A stretch of DNA of 64,000 bases from positions 124,001 to 188,000 of the forward strand of contig JADJEZ010000009.1 of NCBI GenBank assembly GCA_016708825.1, read 5' to 3'. Made by a program: the position numbers and the translations under genes. A model generated the notes under the pieces. It was not told where the DNA came from, ran no database searches, and saw only the letters and a list, made by a program, of their open reading frames with translations. Positions 35,942 to 44,405 of this stretch are shown here, one piece after another (positions within the stretch are counted from its first letter, which is position 1; each line of letters begins with the position of its first letter). This DNA comes from Betaproteobacteria bacterium (GTDB taxonomy: Bacteria; Pseudomonadota; Gammaproteobacteria; Burkholderiales; Usitatibacteraceae).

Positions 35942-36788
35942 ATGAAAGTTCCGCAGCGGCTGGTCCCGCTTGTCGAGGACGGCGTGATCGACTCGGTCGT
36001 GCGCCAGTTGATGAGCGGCAAGGAGGCGATGGTGTTCGTGGTGCGCTGCGGCGCGGAGTCGCGCTGCGCGAAGGTCTACAAGGAAGCCGACAAGCGCAGC
36101 TTCCGCCAGGCCGTCGACTACACGGAAAATCGCAAGACGCGCAACAGCCGCCAGGCGCGCGCCATGGCCAAGGGCACGCGCTTCGGGCGCGAGGCGCAGG
36201 AGCGCGCGTGGCAGAGCGCCGAGGTCGACGCGCTCTACCGGCTCGCGGCGGCCGGCGTGCGCGTGCCGCGGCCGTACAACTTCCACGAAGGCGTGCTCCT
36301 CATGGAGCTGGTCGCCGACGAGGAAGGCAACGCCGCCCCGCGCCTGAACGACGTGGCGCTCACGCCGGAAATCGCGCTCGAACTGCACGCGCCTCGTCCG
36401 CGAGGTCGTGCGCATGCTCGCGGCCGGGGTCGTGCACGGCGACCTGAGCGAATTCAACATCCTGCTGGGCGCCGAGGGGCCTGTGATCATCGACTTGCCA
36501 CAGGCGGTGGACGCAGCGGGCAACAACCACGCCCCGCGCATGCTCGTGCGGGACGTGGACAACCTCAGGCGCTTCTTCGGGCGCGTAGCACCCGAGCTGC
36601 TGGCTACCGACTACGGCAAGGAGATCTGGGCGCTCTACCGCGCGGGCGCGCTGCACGCGGAGGTCACGCTCACCGGCCGCTTCGAGGACGACGGCGCGCC
36701 CGCCGACCTGGAGGCCGTCATGCGCGAGATCGACGACGCGCGGCTCGAGGAAGCCGCGCGCCTGATGCGGATGGCGGAAGCCGAGTAG
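35942..36788 (+). CDS. RIO1-like protein kinase (PA4780 type), frameshifted
   Basis: A RIO-family serine kinase of the bacterial PA4780 type, about 280 residues once corrected. The first frame (from ATG 35942) holds the N-lobe: MKVPQRLVPLVEDGVIDSVV, SGKEAMVFVVRCG, the lysine in CAKVYKEADKRSFRQAVDY, and LLMELVADEEG. It breaks after EIALELHA near 36386-36392. The other frame then gives RLVREVVRMLAAGVVHGDLS, EFNILLG and the metal-binding VIIDLPQAVD. A GC/CG dinucleotide appears lost (two bases short, or one extra), an indel typical of repetitive sequence. The active site is otherwise intact. It lies 9 bp upstream of the antiporter gene. Confidence 0.87.
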
Positions 36789-36797
36789 GGGGAAGAC

Positions 36798-38057
36798 ATG
36801 CTCGACATCGCCGCCACCTGCCTCGTCATCACCGCCCTCCTCGCGTGGCTCAACCACCGCTTCGTGCGCCTGCCGACGACGATCGGGGTGATGGTGATCG
36901 CGCTCGCCCTTTCGGCGGCGATCGTGGCGCTCGACGCCGCGGGCTGGGCCCACGCGCTGCGCCGCTACGAGGAATCCCTCATCCGCTCCATCGATTTCTC
37001 CGACGTGCTGATGCAGGGCATGCTCTCGCTGCTGCTCTTCGCAGGCGCGCTGCACGTGGACCTGAGCGAGTTGAAGGCCCAGCGCTGGCCGGTGCTGGGG
37101 CTCGCGCTCGCCGGCACGATCGCCTCCACCCTGCTCGTGGGCTTCGGCCTGTGGCTCGCGCTCGGGTGGGCGGGGCTGCCGCTGGACCTCCTGTATTGCC
37201 TCGTGTTCGGCGCGCTCATCTCGCCCACGGACCCGATCGCGGTCATGGGAATCCTCAAGTCCGCCGGCGCGCCGAAGAACCTGGAGCTGGTGATCGCCGG
37301 CGAGAGCCTCTTCAACGACGGCGTGGGCGTGGTGATCTTCGCGCTGATCGCAGGCGTGATCGCGAGCGGTGGCACGCCGAGCGTGCAGTCCGCGCTCCTG
37401 CTCCTCTTCCAGGAAGCCGGCGGCGGCATCGCCTACGGCCTGGTGCTGGGCTTCGTCACCTACCAGCTCCTCCGAACCGCGGACGACTACCAGGTCGAGG
37501 TGCTTCTCACGCTCGCGGCGGTGACGGGGGGCTACGCGCTCGCGACCCACCTGCACGTCTCCGGCCCGCTCGCGATGGTGGTGACGGGGCTGGTCATCGG
37601 CAACCACGGGCGCGCCTGGGCGATGTCCGACACCACGCGCGAGTACCTGGACGTCTTCTGGGACCTGGTCGACGGAATCCTCAACGCGGTCCTCTTCGTG
37701 CTGATCGGCATGGAGGTGCTGCTGGTGGAGCTCTCCGCGCCGCTCCTCGCCGCCGGCGTCGTGGCGATCGTGGTGACGCTCGCCGCGCGGCTGGTCTCCG
37801 TCGGGGCGCCGGTCGGCGTGCTCGGCGCGCGCTTCGGCCTGCCGCCGGGCGCGTGGCGCGTGCTCACCTGGGGCGGGCTGCGCGGCGGCATCTCGGTCGC
37901 GCTCGCCCTGTCGCTGCCGGCGGGGCCCGGGCGCGACACCGTACTGGCGCTCACCTACTGCGTGGTGGTGTTCTCGATCCTGGTGCAGGGCCTCACCATC
38001 GGGCAGGTGGTGCGCCACACGGTCCGGGGGACCGCGTTGCAACGGCAACAGCCCTGA
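36798..38057 (+). CDS. Na+/H+ antiporter, CPA1 family (NhaP/YjcE-like)
   Basis: A 419-aa inner-membrane cation:proton antiporter with about 12 hydrophobic segments. The core motifs are present: GALISPTDPIAVMGIL in TM4/5, AGESLFNDGVGVVIFAL with the paired Asn-Asp of TM5/6 that binds sodium, and the C-terminal WGGLRGGISVALALSL. It exchanges cytosolic Na+ (or K+) for protons, serving salt and pH homeostasis. It follows the RIO1-like gene by 9 bp, so the two are probably transcribed together. No C-terminal regulatory RCK domain is present. Confidence 0.92.
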   Translation: MLDIAATCLVITALLAWLNHRFVRLPTTIGVMVIALALSAAIVALDAAGWAHALRRYEESLIRSIDFSDVLMQGMLSLLLFAGALHVDLSELKAQRWPVLGLALAGTIASTLLVGFGLWLALGWAGLPLDLLYCLVFGALISPTDPIAVMGILKSAGAPKNLELVIAGESLFNDGVGVVIFALIAGVIASGGTPSVQSALLLLFQEAGGGIAYGLVLGFVTYQLLRTADDYQVEVLLTLAAVTGGYALATHLHVSGPLAMVVTGLVIGNHGRAWAMSDTTREYLDVFWDLVDGILNAVLFVLIGMEVLLVELSAPLLAAGVVAIVVTLAARLVSVGAPVGVLGARFGLPPGAWRVLTWGGLRGGISVALALSLPAGPGRDTVLALTYCVVVFSILVQGLTIGQVVRHTVRGTALQRQQP

Positions 38058-38213
38058 GGCGCCCCGCCCTTCGTCCCCTCGTTTCCCGCCGTTCGTCGCC
38101 CGCGCGCCGATTCCTCGCGCTCCGGAAAGCGACGTGCCTCACAGCGCCGCGGGCCGCCCGCGCGGACACTGGCTCCATCGACCGCAGATTCGCGGACCCG
38201 AACGAGGCACCCG

Positions 38214-38552
38214 ATGAAATCGCTGATGAAGGACGAACGGCAAGGCGCGACCCGGCTCATGCAGTCCGAGGTGGACCGCAGGCGCGAAGCCCTGCGCGCA
38301 CTCGGGTTCCGGCCCGCCTTCTTCGACTTCGCGACCTGCACCCTGCATCCGTCGCGCGACGCCCGCGGCGTTCCCTCGGACATTCATTTGCTCGACGGCC
38401 TCCCGGACGACGTGGTGGTGGTGCGCACCGACTGCGGCCGCGTGGTCGCGGTGAAGACCTCCCTCATGGTGGGTTTCGAACGCAACGGCTTTTTCTACAC
38501 CCCCACGACCGCCTGGCGTGCCGCGCGGGAATGGGTCAGCGTGGCCTGCTAG
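38214..38552 (+). CDS. Hypothetical protein
   Basis: A 112-aa ORF starting MKSLMKDERQGATRLMQSEV. It has a basic N-terminal helix (VDRRREALRALGFRPAFFDF), then a strand-rich region with two cysteine-containing segments (ATCTLHPSRD and RTDCGRVVAVKTSLMVGFER). I do not recognise a family. Codon pattern is like its neighbours. It stands alone, with 155 bp of featureless DNA (38058-38213) upstream. Confidence 0.55.
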   Translation: MKSLMKDERQGATRLMQSEVDRRREALRALGFRPAFFDFATCTLHPSRDARGVPSDIHLLDGLPDDVVVVRTDCGRVVAVKTSLMVGFERNGFFYTPTTAWRAAREWVSVAC

Positions 38553-38568
38553 GGGAAGGCGCAGCCGC

Positions 38569-39558
38569 TCACGCCGTGCGGATCACCGTGATGTGCTCGG
38601 TGCCGCTTTCCGGCAACCACACCTCGCCCTTGCGGCCGAGGATCTGGCGGATGTTCGCGCCGGGCCGCGGCAGGGCGAATCGCTCGAACTTCTCCGTGAC
38701 CGGATCGAACGCGTAGACCGCGTTGCCGGTCCACTCGGCGATCCAGACGATGTCGCGCCCGTCCACGTACACCGCGTAGGTCCGCGGGCGCTCGCCGGGC
38801 ACCTTGAAGACGCGCCACTTTCCGGTCGCGGGATCGTGCATCGAGAGATCCCCGCTCACCCACTCGCTCACCCAGATCCGCCCGCGGCTGTCGCTCCAGA
38901 CGCGGCGCGCGCCCTGGTCCTTCGTCGGCGGCTCCACCACGATCGATTCGCCCGTGCGCCGGTCGACGCGCGCGATGAACGAGCCCGCGAGCGAGCAGTA
39001 CCAGATTTCGCCGGCGGGTGTGGCACAGATGCCGTAAGGACCGCGGCCCTTCGGCGCATCCCACACCGACACCTGGCCCGTCTTCACGGCCACCTTGCCG
39101 ACTACGCCGCTCTGCCCGGTAAACCAAAGGTCGCCGTCGCCGTCGAAGGCGCAGGTATTGAGGTTGGCGTACGGCGTGCCCTCGGGCAGCGGGAAGGAGC
39201 GCACTTCGCGGTCGGGCCAGCCCACGCGCACGATCGCCTGCGCGCCGCTGTCGGTGAGCCAGGCCGCCTTGTCGGGGCCCTGGATCACGCCGTGGGGGGA
39301 AGAGTTGCCGCCCAGCGAGATCAATTCGGTCGTGCCCTTCGCGGGATCGAAGTAGCCGAGATGCCCACTCGCCTGGGCGCTGAACCACACGCCGGCGTCG
39401 GGGGCGGGGGCCAGGTCGTGGATGCCCGTGCGGCGGGGTGCGCGCAGCGGCCAGGACTGCAGGCGAGGCGCCTGTGCGCGCAAAGAGAAGGGAAATGCGG
39501 CGATGATCGCCCCGGCGCCCAGGGCGCCCAGTGCCTTGCGACGCGAAACGGTTTGCAT
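38569..39558 (-). CDS. Exported virginiamycin-B-lyase-like beta-propeller protein
   Basis: A 329-aa protein with a Tat-type signal (SRRKALGALGAGAIIAAFP) and a beta-propeller built from repeats of the Vgb type, e.g. GIHDLAPAPDAGVWFSAQAS, SSPHGVIQGPDKAAWLTDSG, NTCAFDGDGDLWFTGQSG and RRVWSDSRGRIWVSEWVS. Vgb linearises streptogramin B antibiotics, but most family members are uncharacterised secreted proteins, so the antibiotic function should not be assumed. It is divergent from a diheme cytochrome c gene, with start codons 157 bp apart. That pairing suggests a periplasmic redox-linked role; inference. Confidence 0.8.
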   Translation of the reverse strand: MQTVSRRKALGALGAGAIIAAFPFSLRAQAPRLQSWPLRAPRRTGIHDLAPAPDAGVWFSAQASGHLGYFDPAKGTTELISLGGNSSPHGVIQGPDKAAWLTDSGAQAIVRVGWPDREVRSFPLPEGTPYANLNTCAFDGDGDLWFTGQSGVVGKVAVKTGQVSVWDAPKGRGPYGICATPAGEIWYCSLAGSFIARVDRRTGESIVVEPPTKDQGARRVWSDSRGRIWVSEWVSGDLSMHDPATGKWRVFKVPGERPRTYAVYVDGRDIVWIAEWTGNAVYAFDPVTEKFERFALPRPGANIRQILGRKGEVWLPESGTEHITVIRTA

Positions 39559-39714
39559 GGCCTGCCTCCTTCGGTCCACGGGTTCACGGGATTGTGGCAG
39601 ACCAATCCATTCCACGGCGACCGGCAGGGGCATTGTTTGACCGGGACGGCGCGCGCCCCGATACTGCCGCCTCGCAATTGCGCTCCACTCCCCCATTTTC
39701 GAAGGAATCCGGCC

Positions 39715-40620
39715 ATGGCGAATGCTCCACAGGCAGTCCTCGCGCGCATCCGTTTCGCGGCACTCGCGCTGGCATCGGTCGTAGCGTGCGCCGCCACGGC
39801 GGAAACGCCCGTCGAACGCGGCGCCTACCTCGTCAATTCCATCCTCGCCTGCGGCAACTGCCATTCGCCGCGCACGCCCGAGGGGCAGCCGGTCGCGGGC
39901 CGGGAGCTCTCCGGCGGCGTCTTCATCCGCACGCCCGCCTTCGAGGCCGCCGCTTCCAACATCACGCCGGACCGCGAGACGGGCATCGGCTCGTGGAGCG
40001 ACGCGGACCTCCGGCGCGCGCTGATCGAGGGCGTGCGCCCCGGCCACGGCAGGCTCGCCAACGTGCCGCTCGCGCCGGTGATGCCGGCCGGCTTCTTCAA
40101 GGCCTTCCTGCCGCGGGACCTGGATGCGGTCGTCGCCTACCTGCGTTCGGTGAAGCCCGTGCGGAACGCCTCGCCCGCGCCCGTGTACAAGCTCGCCTCG
40201 CGGCACGACACCTATCCCGATGCCGACGCCGGATTCACCGAGGCGCAGATGCAGGACCCGGTGCGGCGCGGCGCCTACCTCGTCACCATCGGGCACTGCA
40301 TGGAGTGCCATTCGCCCCGCGAGAAGGGCGTCACGGATTACGGCAGGCTTGGCCGGGGCGGGCGGGAATTCGGCCCTGCGCTCGTGCAGGGCTTCAGCAG
40401 CTCGTGGAAGGGCTCCGTTGCCCGCAACATCACCTCGCATCCGCTCGCGGGCCTGGGCGCCTGGAGCGACGCGCAGATCAAGCGCGCCATCGCCAAGGGA
40501 ATCTCCCGCGACGGGCGCGTGCTCGAGCCGCCCATGGCCTTCGGCTACTATGACCGCATGAGCGAGCGCGATCTCGACGCGATCGTTGCCTACCTGCGCA
40601 CCGTCCCGCCGCTCGAATGA
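39715..40620 (+). CDS. Exported diheme c-type cytochrome
   Basis: A 301-aa periplasmic cytochrome c with two heme attachment sites: CGNCH at residues 46-50 and CMECH near residue 200. Each is followed by a ~90-residue cytochrome c fold ending in AVVAYLRSVKP and AIVAYLRTVPP, the C-terminal helix motif. The repeat indicates a duplicated domain, as in alcohol/aldehyde dehydrogenase cytochrome subunits. A signal sequence precedes (AALALASVVACAATAE). The ATG at 39715 follows AAGGAA. It would pass electrons from a periplasmic dehydrogenase; the donor is not encoded nearby unless it is the divergent Vgb-like protein. Confidence 0.88.
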   Translation: MANAPQAVLARIRFAALALASVVACAATAETPVERGAYLVNSILACGNCHSPRTPEGQPVAGRELSGGVFIRTPAFEAAASNITPDRETGIGSWSDADLRRALIEGVRPGHGRLANVPLAPVMPAGFFKAFLPRDLDAVVAYLRSVKPVRNASPAPVYKLASRHDTYPDADAGFTEAQMQDPVRRGAYLVTIGHCMECHSPREKGVTDYGRLGRGGREFGPALVQGFSSSWKGSVARNITSHPLAGLGAWSDAQIKRAIAKGISRDGRVLEPPMAFGYYDRMSERDLDAIVAYLRTVPPLE

Positions 40621-40660
40621 CGCGCACGCCTCTCACTTCCACCTTCCACCGGAGAACCCC

Positions 40661-41167
40661 ATGAAGCTTTCGATGTACGAAGCCACCGTCCCGCCTTTCA
40701 TCCGCTCCCTCGAAAGCCTCGCCGCCGTCCTGGAGAAGGCCGCCGCCCATTGCGAGGCGAAGAAGATCGACCCCGCGGTGCTCGTGGGCGCGCGCCTCTA
40801 CCCCGACATGTTCCCGCTCGCGAAGCAGGTGCAGATCGCCGCCGACGCGGCCAAGGGCGGCTCGGGCCGCATCGCGCAGGTCGAGCCCCCGGCCTTCGAA
40901 GACAACGAGGTCACGTTCGCCGATCTCGTCGCGCGCCTGCGCAAGACCGTGGAGTTCCTGAAGACCCTCGATGCCGCGAAGTTCGAGGGTGCGGAGGACC
41001 GGACCTGCACCTGGAAGACCCGCAAGGGCGAGAAGTCGATGCAGGGCATGCCCTACCTCCTCACCCACGTGACGCCGAACTTCAACTTCCACCTGACCAC
41101 CGCCTACGCGATCCTGCGCCACAACGGCGTGGAGATCGGCAAGGGCGATTTCCTCGGCACGCGGTAA
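40661..41167 (+). CDS. DUF1993 family protein
   Basis: A 168-aa protein matching DUF1993: MKLSMYEATVPPFIRSLES at the start, ARLYPDMFPLAKQVQIAADA, VTFADLVARLRKTVEFL, and the C-terminal THVTPNFNFHLTTAYAILR with conserved histidines. The fold is related to DinB-like four-helix bundles, which bind metal. Function unknown; related proteins are found in many proteobacteria. A GGAGAA precedes the ATG at 40661. It may follow the cytochrome gene on one transcript (40 bp apart). Confidence 0.8.
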   Translation: MKLSMYEATVPPFIRSLESLAAVLEKAAAHCEAKKIDPAVLVGARLYPDMFPLAKQVQIAADAAKGGSGRIAQVEPPAFEDNEVTFADLVARLRKTVEFLKTLDAAKFEGAEDRTCTWKTRKGEKSMQGMPYLLTHVTPNFNFHLTTAYAILRHNGVEIGKGDFLGTR

Positions 41168-41215
41168 GGGCGGCCGAAGCGCGATCAGGCCGGCGAAGCG
41201 CGAAATATAAGGGGA

Positions 41216-41235
41216 GCGCGCGCGAACGCGCGCGC
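41216..41235. terminator. Possible hairpin after the DUF1993 gene
   Basis: Nine-base GC arms (41216-41224 and 41227-41235), strictly alternating GCGC, around two A residues, followed by CCTTTCC. It can form a short stem but its T-tract is weak. It might terminate DUF1993 transcription. Nothing else is visible in the spacer 41168-41338. Confidence 0.35.
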
Positions 41236-41338
41236 CTTTCCGTGGTCGAATGGCCGACACCGCTCGCCATCGGCCTCCCGGCCGGATCGTCCGCGCGCAG
41301 CGGGAAGCCCGGTTGCCCATCCCCTTTCGGAGAAGATC

Positions 41339-41506
41339 ATGCTGAACGAAATGCGAATCCAGCGCGTCGCGCTGTCGCTCGAAGTCGACCGTGCCCGCCG
41401 CTGGAGAAGCACTACCGCCCTGGACAAGATCCGCCAGTCCCTCGAAGCCCGGCTGACCCTCCTCGACAAGGAGATCAAGGCGGAAACGGAGAAGACGGCG
41501 GCCTGA
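41339..41506 (+). CDS. Short ORF for a charged 55-residue protein
   Basis: A compact ORF starting MLNEMRIQRVALSLEVDR and ending KEIKAETEKTAA. A GGAGA lies 9 bp before the ATG. The product would be almost wholly helical and charged (ALDKIRQSLEARLTLLDK), without Cys. It stands between DUF1993 and an RlmN-like gene on the opposite strand. I recognise no family; coding status rests on the Shine-Dalgarno sequence and regular amphipathic pattern. Confidence 0.5.
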   Translation: MLNEMRIQRVALSLEVDRARRWRSTTALDKIRQSLEARLTLLDKEIKAETEKTAA

Positions 41507-41549
41507 CGCGCCATCGAAGGGCCCTCGCGACCCGAGGGCTCGCCGTCGA

Positions 41550-42560
41550 TCAGGCGGGCTGCAGGCGGATCGCGCGCGAGCGCAACTGCCCGCAGCCCGC
41601 TTCCACGTCCTGCCCCGCGGAATCGCGCAGCTTCGCGAGGATGCCGCGCCCGAGGAGGGTGCGCACCATCTCCATCGCGCGCTCGCGCGACGGCCTCCGG
41701 AACGCGAGTCCCGGCACCGCGTTCCACGCGATCAGGTTCATCACCGCGTACTTGCCCGCGAGGAGCCGCGCGATCGCCTCCAGCTCGTCGTCGCCGTCGT
41801 TCACGCCTTCGAGCAGCGTCCACTGGTACTGGATCGGGTAGCGGGTCGCGCGCGCGTAGCGCTCACCCTCGGCCACGAGTTCGGCCGGATCGATGCGCGG
41901 TGCTCGGGGCATCAACTTTTCCCGCAGCGGCGCGAAGGTCGAATGCAGAGACAGCGCGAGCGCGGGCCTCACCCGCCCCGCCGGAAGCCGCTCGAACACG
42001 CGCCGGTCGCCCACGGTCGAGAAGACCAGGTTCTTGTGCCCGATGCCGCCCTCGGTGCCGAGCCAGTCGATCGCCTCGAGCACGTTGTCGAGGTTGTGCG
42101 CGGGCTCGCCCATGCCCATGAAGACCACCTTCTTCACCGGGCGGCGCAGCCGCGCAAGCGCCACCTGGGCCACGATCTCCGCGCTGCCGAGATGACGCTC
42201 GAGCCCGCCCACGCCCGTCATGCAGAAGCCGCAGCCCACGGCGCAGCCGACTTGCGTGGAGACGCACAGGCCGCCTCGGGGCAGCAGAACGGACTCGATC
42301 GTCCGCCCGTCGGCGAGTTCCAGGAGCCAGCGCGCCGAGCCGTCGGCCGCCGCGTGTTCCGAGCGGATCCTCGCGATCCCTTGCAGGTCGCCCGCGAAGG
42401 ACGGCAGGGCTTCGAGGAGCTGGCGCGGAAAATGACCCTCCGCGGCGGGTGAGCCGCTTTCGAGCGACAGCCCCTGCGTCCATGCGCGCAGCACGCGCCG
42501 GCCGTGGAAGGGCCTCGCGCCCGCATCGCGGAGCCTCTCCTGCAAGTCGTCCAGGCGCAT
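41550..42560 (-). CDS. RlmN/Cfr-family radical SAM RNA methyltransferase
   Basis: A 336-aa radical-SAM enzyme. The 4Fe-4S motif CxxxCxxC is at Cys106, Cys110 and Cys113 (QVGCAVGCGFCMTGVG). The second catalytic cysteine typical of RlmN/Cfr, which carries the methyl group, is present in GQDVEAGCGQLRS near residue 325. VVFMGMGEPAHNLDNVLEAI and LSLHSTF are further family signatures. It should methylate C2 of A2503 in 23S rRNA and some tRNAs, or C8 for Cfr-like members. It is shorter than E. coli RlmN and divergent at the N-terminus, so this may be a second paralogue. Its ATG is 3 bp after the ABC gene's stop. Confidence 0.88.
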   Translation of the reverse strand: MRLDDLQERLRDAGARPFHGRRVLRAWTQGLSLESGSPAAEGHFPRQLLEALPSFAGDLQGIARIRSEHAAADGSARWLLELADGRTIESVLLPRGGLCVSTQVGCAVGCGFCMTGVGGLERHLGSAEIVAQVALARLRRPVKKVVFMGMGEPAHNLDNVLEAIDWLGTEGGIGHKNLVFSTVGDRRVFERLPAGRVRPALALSLHSTFAPLREKLMPRAPRIDPAELVAEGERYARATRYPIQYQWTLLEGVNDGDDELEAIARLLAGKYAVMNLIAWNAVPGLAFRRPSRERAMEMVRTLLGRGILAKLRDSAGQDVEAGCGQLRSRAIRLQPA

Positions 42561-42563
42561 CGC

Positions 42564-44360
42564 CTACACCGCCCCGTGGAACTGCAGGGCCGCGAGGTTG
42601 GCGTAGATGCCGCCCATCGCGACGAGCGTTGCGTGGGTGCCGGTCTCCACGAGCCGGCCCTCGTCCAGCACGAGGATGCGATCGGCGCGCTGCACCGTGG
42701 CCAGGCGATGGGCGATGACGAGCGTGGTGCGCCCGGCCATCGCCGCCTCCAGCGCGCCCTGCACGAGGCGCTCCGATTCGGCGTCGAGCGCGCTGGTCGC
42801 CTCGTCCAGGAGCAGCAGCGGCGGATTCTTGAGGAGCGCGCGCGCGATGGCGATGCGCTGGCGCTGCCCGCCGGAGAGCCGCACGCCGCGCTCGCCGAGG
42901 AAGGAGCGGTAGCCTTCGGGGAGCTTTTCCAGGAACTCGTGGGCCGCGGCGAGTTTCGCCACCGCGACGATCTCCTCGTCGGTGGCGTCGATGCGGCCGT
43001 AGCGGATGTTCTCCATCGCGTCGGCGGCGAAGATCACCGTGTCCTGGGGCACGATCCCGATCGTGTCGCGCAGCGCATGGAGATCGAGGTCGCGGATCTC
43101 CACGCCGTCCACGGTGATCGCGCCTTCCTGCGGATCGTAGAAGCGCAGCAGCAACTGGAAGAGCGTGGTCTTGCCCGCCCCGGACGGCCCCACCACGGCC
43201 ACCGTCTCACCCGGCGCGATGTCGAGCGAAAGGCCCGAGAGCGACGGCGTGTCCGGGCGCGACGGATAGCGGAAGGTGACATCGCGCAGGGCGAGGGCGG
43301 CGCCGTTGGCCGCGCGGGGCGGAAGCGGCTTCGGCTGCGCAGGCGACTGGATCGGGGAACTGGCCGCCAGGAGTTCCAGCAGGCGCTCGGTCGCACCGGC
43401 CGCGCGCTGCGCCTCACCCAGCGTCTCGGCAAGCGCACCCACGGCACCCGCGACGAAGACGGAGTAGAGGATGAACTGGCCGAGCGCGCCGCCCGTCATG
43501 GTGCCGGCGATCACCGCGTGGGCGCCCAGCCAGAGCACGAAGACGATCGCGCCGAACACCAGCACGATGGACATCACCGTGAGGATCGACCGCGCCCGGA
43601 CCTGCCGCACGGCCGTGGCGAAGGCGCGCTCGACGGAGGCGCCGAAGCGGTCCGCCTCTATTTTCTCGTGGGTGAAGGCCTGCACCGTCGGCATGGCGTT
43701 CAATATTTCGCCCGCCATGGCGGAGGCGTCCGCCACGCGGTCCTGGGAATGGCGCGAGAGCGACCGCACCCGCCGCCCGAAGACGATCAGGGGCAGCACG
43801 ACCACCACCAGCATCACGAGGATGATCGAGGTGAGCTTCACGCTGGTCACGAACATCATCGCGAGCCCGCCCACGAAGAGCAGCGCGTTGCGAAGCGCCA
43901 TGGAGATGCTGGTGCCCACCACCGACTGGATGAGTGTCGTGTCCGTGGTCAGGCGCGAGAGCACCTCGCCGCTGCGGGTGATCTCGAAGAACTGCGGGCT
44001 CTGCGTGACGACGTGCCGGTAGACCGCAGCCCGGATGTCCGCCGTCACCCGCTCGCCCAGCCAGCTCACGGTGTAGTGGCGCGCCGCGACGGCTACCGCG
44101 AGGACGAGCGCCACGCCGAAGAGCGCGAGGAAGTAGAGGTCGATGTGCTCCGCGCTTCGCGAGCCCGCGGCGCCGAAGCCGAGGTCGATCATCTGCTTGA
44201 ACGCGTAGGGAATGGCGAGCGTCGCACCCGCGGCGACCACGAGCGCCACGCCCGCCAGCAGGAACTGGAGCTTGTAGGGAGCGAGGAAGGGGACGAGGCC
44301 CTTCAGGGTGGCGAGGCTGCTCTTGCCTCGCTCCTGCGGGGAAGCGGCGGGGTCGGACAT
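42564..44360 (-). CDS. ABC exporter, permease fused to ATPase (MsbA-like)
   Basis: A 598-aa half-transporter: six-TM permease domain (residues about 25-310) followed by the nucleotide-binding domain. Walker A GPSGAGKTT, Q-loop, signature LSGGQRQRIAIARAL and Walker B LLLLDEATSALDAES are all intact. Homology is to the ABCB/MsbA-like subfamily, which exports lipids, peptides or drugs; the substrate cannot be read. The ATG at 44360 is used; a GTG at 44366 would add two residues. It is followed by the RlmN-like gene with 3 bp between, so the two are probably one transcription unit. Confidence 0.9.
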   Translation of the reverse strand: MSDPAASPQERGKSSLATLKGLVPFLAPYKLQFLLAGVALVVAAGATLAIPYAFKQMIDLGFGAAGSRSAEHIDLYFLALFGVALVLAVAVAARHYTVSWLGERVTADIRAAVYRHVVTQSPQFFEITRSGEVLSRLTTDTTLIQSVVGTSISMALRNALLFVGGLAMMFVTSVKLTSIILVMLVVVVLPLIVFGRRVRSLSRHSQDRVADASAMAGEILNAMPTVQAFTHEKIEADRFGASVERAFATAVRQVRARSILTVMSIVLVFGAIVFVLWLGAHAVIAGTMTGGALGQFILYSVFVAGAVGALAETLGEAQRAAGATERLLELLAASSPIQSPAQPKPLPPRAANGAALALRDVTFRYPSRPDTPSLSGLSLDIAPGETVAVVGPSGAGKTTLFQLLLRFYDPQEGAITVDGVEIRDLDLHALRDTIGIVPQDTVIFAADAMENIRYGRIDATDEEIVAVAKLAAAHEFLEKLPEGYRSFLGERGVRLSGGQRQRIAIARALLKNPPLLLLDEATSALDAESERLVQGALEAAMAGRTTLVIAHRLATVQRADRILVLDEGRLVETGTHATLVAMGGIYANLAALQFHGAV

Positions 44361-44405
44361 GCGCACATTGTGAAGGATTGCCAGGGCCGGCGGCGCGCGC
44401 GCCTT

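Noticed and set aside
38569..39558. Streptogramin resistance gene
   Set aside because: Vgb-like propellers are mostly uncharacterised exported proteins; the Tat signal and cytochrome neighbour do not suit a cytosolic antibiotic lyase, so no resistance is claimed.
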